Below are positions 6,818 to 7,753 of a stretch of DNA of 7,753 nucleotides, piece by piece (positions within the stretch are counted from its first letter, which is position 1; each line of letters starts with the position of its first letter). The notes under the pieces are model-generated. The model saw only the letters and a program-made list of their open reading frames with translations. It did not search any database and was not told the origin of the DNA. Source of the stretch: Pseudomonadota bacterium (GTDB lineage: Bacteria; Pseudomonadota; Alphaproteobacteria; Rhizobiales; Rhizobiaceae); contig JAEWOP010000023.1 of the NCBI GenBank assembly GCA_023399635.1, forward strand, positions 1 to 7,753. The letters are read 5' to 3'. The translations under genes were made by a program, and so were the position numbers.

Positions 6818-6904
6818 GTCTGCCCGCTGTTTCAACGTCCGGAAACGACAGCATCGAGGAAAGACGCATGTCGCCACAGTCGCCGGAAGGTAGCGCGGGG
6901 GTGG

Positions 6905-6919
6905 TTAACGTGGCTTTAA
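6905..6919. promoter_or_regulatory. Candidate CtrA-binding box upstream of ftsK
   Basis: TTAA (6905-6908), seven bases, TTAA (6916-6919) followed by CC is a full match to the TTAA-N7-TTAA(C) consensus of CtrA, the alphaproteobacterial cell-cycle regulator. The box lies 85 bp upstream of the chosen ftsK start and beyond the amtB terminator, so it is placed to act on ftsK. It is embedded in a larger perfect inverted repeat, GTGGTTAA (6901-6908) and TTAACCAC (6916-6923). I cannot identify a convincing -35/-10 pair beside it. Binding is inferred from sequence only. Confidence 0.55.
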
Positions 6920-6960
6920 CCACGTTGAAGGGAGCTGTGGGGAGCGGTGACCGGATGGCG

Positions 6961-6981
6961 AAAAAGCCCGGCAAGCCGGGC
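6961..6981 (-). terminator. Rho-independent terminator downstream of amtB
   Basis: On the minus strand, GCCCGGC (6981-6975) pairs with GCCGGGC (6972-6966), effectively a six-pair GC stem with a 4-nt loop, followed at once by five T (6965-6961). It lies 65 bp beyond the amtB stop codon and before the ftsK upstream region, so it separates the two transcripts. The form is classical for an intrinsic terminator. Confidence 0.8.
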
Positions 6982-7010
6982 ACTGGGTGGCGCGAAGCCG
7001 CTGGATACGC

Positions 7011-7039
7011 GCTTGCGGCGGCAGGCTGCCGCCGCAAGC
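7011..7039 (-). repeat. Perfect 13-bp inverted repeat just after the amtB stop
   Basis: GCTTGCGGCGGCA (7011-7023) and TGCCGCCGCAAGC (7027-7039) are perfect reverse complements separated by only three bases. The repeat starts 7 nt after the amtB stop codon. The RNA hairpin would be very stable, but no T-run follows, so it is not itself a classical terminator. It may protect the mRNA 3' end from exonucleases, or act with the T-tailed hairpin 29 bp further on as a two-step terminator. The function is inferred. Confidence 0.7.
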
Positions 7040-7046
7040 ATTGAGC

Positions 7047-7753
7047 CTACGAGTGATAGGCCGCTTCTCCATGGGAGGCGAGGTCGAGACCTTCGCGTTC
7101 GGCTTCAACGGTAACCCGCAGGCCGACAATCACGTCGACGATCTTGTACAGGACCAGCGAACCAATGCCGCACCAGAGGATGGTGACGATGATCGACTTG
7201 ATCTGAACCCAGACCTGCGAAGCCATGGTCATGCCTTCTGCATAGCCTGCGCCGCCGAGCGATGTTGCGGCAAAGATGCCGGTGCCGATCGCGCCGACAA
7301 TGCCGCCAATGCCGTGGACACCGAAGACATCAGCCGTGTCGTCATAGCCGAACTTGTTCTTCACCACCGCAACAAAGAAGTAGCAGAGGCCGGACGCGAT
7401 GGCGCCAAGGAAGATCGCACCGATCGGCCCGACTGCGCCAGCTGCCGGCGTGACAGCGACGAGGCCGGCAATTACGCCGGAAGCTGCACCCAGCATGGAC
7501 GCCTTGCCGCGAGCAAAGGCTTCGATCAGGCACCAAGCCACGACTGCGCCTGCAGTTGCCGTGAAGGTGTTGATCATGGCGAGACCGGCAGTGCCGTTCG
7601 CTGCCGCGGCGGAACCGGCGTTGAAGCCGAACCAGCCTACCCACAGCATGGATGCACCCACCATGGTGAGCGTCATGGAGTGGGGCGCCATCATGTCCTT
7701 GCCGAAGCCGGTGCGCTTGCCGACCATGATCGCGCCGATCAGGCCTGCGATAC
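7047..7753 (-). CDS. amtB: Ammonium transporter AmtB, C-terminal part (5' end beyond window)
   Basis: The visible 234 codons are the C-terminal half or more of an Amt/MEP/Rh-family ammonium channel of the inner membrane (family members usually exceed 400 residues). The frame is open to the right edge, reading IAGLIGAI before MVGKRTGFGKDM, so the ATG at 7725-7727 is internal and not the start. Landmarks are GWFGFNAGS, SGVIAGLVAVTPA, DDTADVFGVHGIGGIVG (the second pore-lining histidine, equivalent to E. coli AmtB His318), hydrophobic segments between them, and the conserved cytoplasmic tail EREGLDLASHGEAAY that contacts the PII protein GlnK. The first pore histidine (E. coli His168) lies outside. 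In related genomes glnK usually precedes amtB under nitrogen control; that would lie to the right, out of view. The transcript probably ends at the hairpins just downstream. Confidence 0.95.
   Translation of the reverse strand, partial: IAGLIGAIMVGKRTGFGKDMMAPHSMTLTMVGASMLWVGWFGFNAGSAAAANGTAGLAMINTFTATAGAVVAWCLIEAFARGKASMLGAASGVIAGLVAVTPAAGAVGPIGAIFLGAIASGLCYFFVAVVKNKFGYDDTADVFGVHGIGGIVGAIGTGIFAATSLGGAGYAEGMTMASQVWVQIKSIIVTILWCGIGSLVLYKIVDVIVGLRVTVEAEREGLDLASHGEAAYHS

Overview
This window looks like ordinary core chromosome of an alphaproteobacterium of the order Hyphomicrobiales, most likely family Rhizobiaceae (Rhizobium, Agrobacterium or Ensifer-like). The grounds are the high-GC coding style, a rhizobial-type FtsK (886 residues with an acidic linker), a CenR/OtpR-type response regulator followed by a small cyclic-nucleotide-binding-domain protein, a LolA with a twin-arginine leader, and a CtrA-type TTAA-N7-TTAA box in front of ftsK. 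I see no insertion sequence, phage gene, CRISPR array, tRNA or rRNA, and no sign of recent transfer.

Layout, left to right. Positions 1-117 are a short non-coding stretch with a C8 run. At 118-663 (+) lies a SixA-like histidine phosphatase. It converges, across a 23-bp gap holding a small hairpin, on a leaderless YkuD-type L,D-transpeptidase-fold protein (687-1235, -). A 140-bp divergent promoter region separates this from the cenR-like response regulator (1376-2059, +). The small cyclic-nucleotide-binding protein (2065-2520, +) follows after 5 bp and is almost certainly in the same operon. It converges across 15 bp on xthA (2536-3339, -). Upstream of xthA come lolA (3431-4084, -), ftsK (4157-6817, -) and the 3' part of amtB (7047 to the right edge, -), all reading leftward.

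Transcription units inferred from the sequence: amtB ends in two tandem hairpins, the second a classical Rho-independent terminator. ftsK then has its own 229-bp upstream region with the CtrA-type box. ftsK and lolA are 72 bp apart with no clear terminator and are probably cotranscribed, ending at a strong T-tailed terminator just after lolA. xthA therefore needs its own promoter in the roughly 60 bp left to it. cenR and the small binding protein form a separate rightward operon.

Several genes share a cell-envelope and cell-cycle theme: the L,D-transpeptidase fold (peptidoglycan), cenR (envelope regulation), lolA (lipoprotein transport) and ftsK (septum and chromosome segregation). xthA (DNA repair), amtB (ammonium uptake) and the phosphatase are housekeeping neighbours. 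I found no convincing novel system. The most useful leads are the CtrA box, the cenR-coupled small protein with a degenerate phosphate-binding cassette, and the hairpin pair behind amtB.
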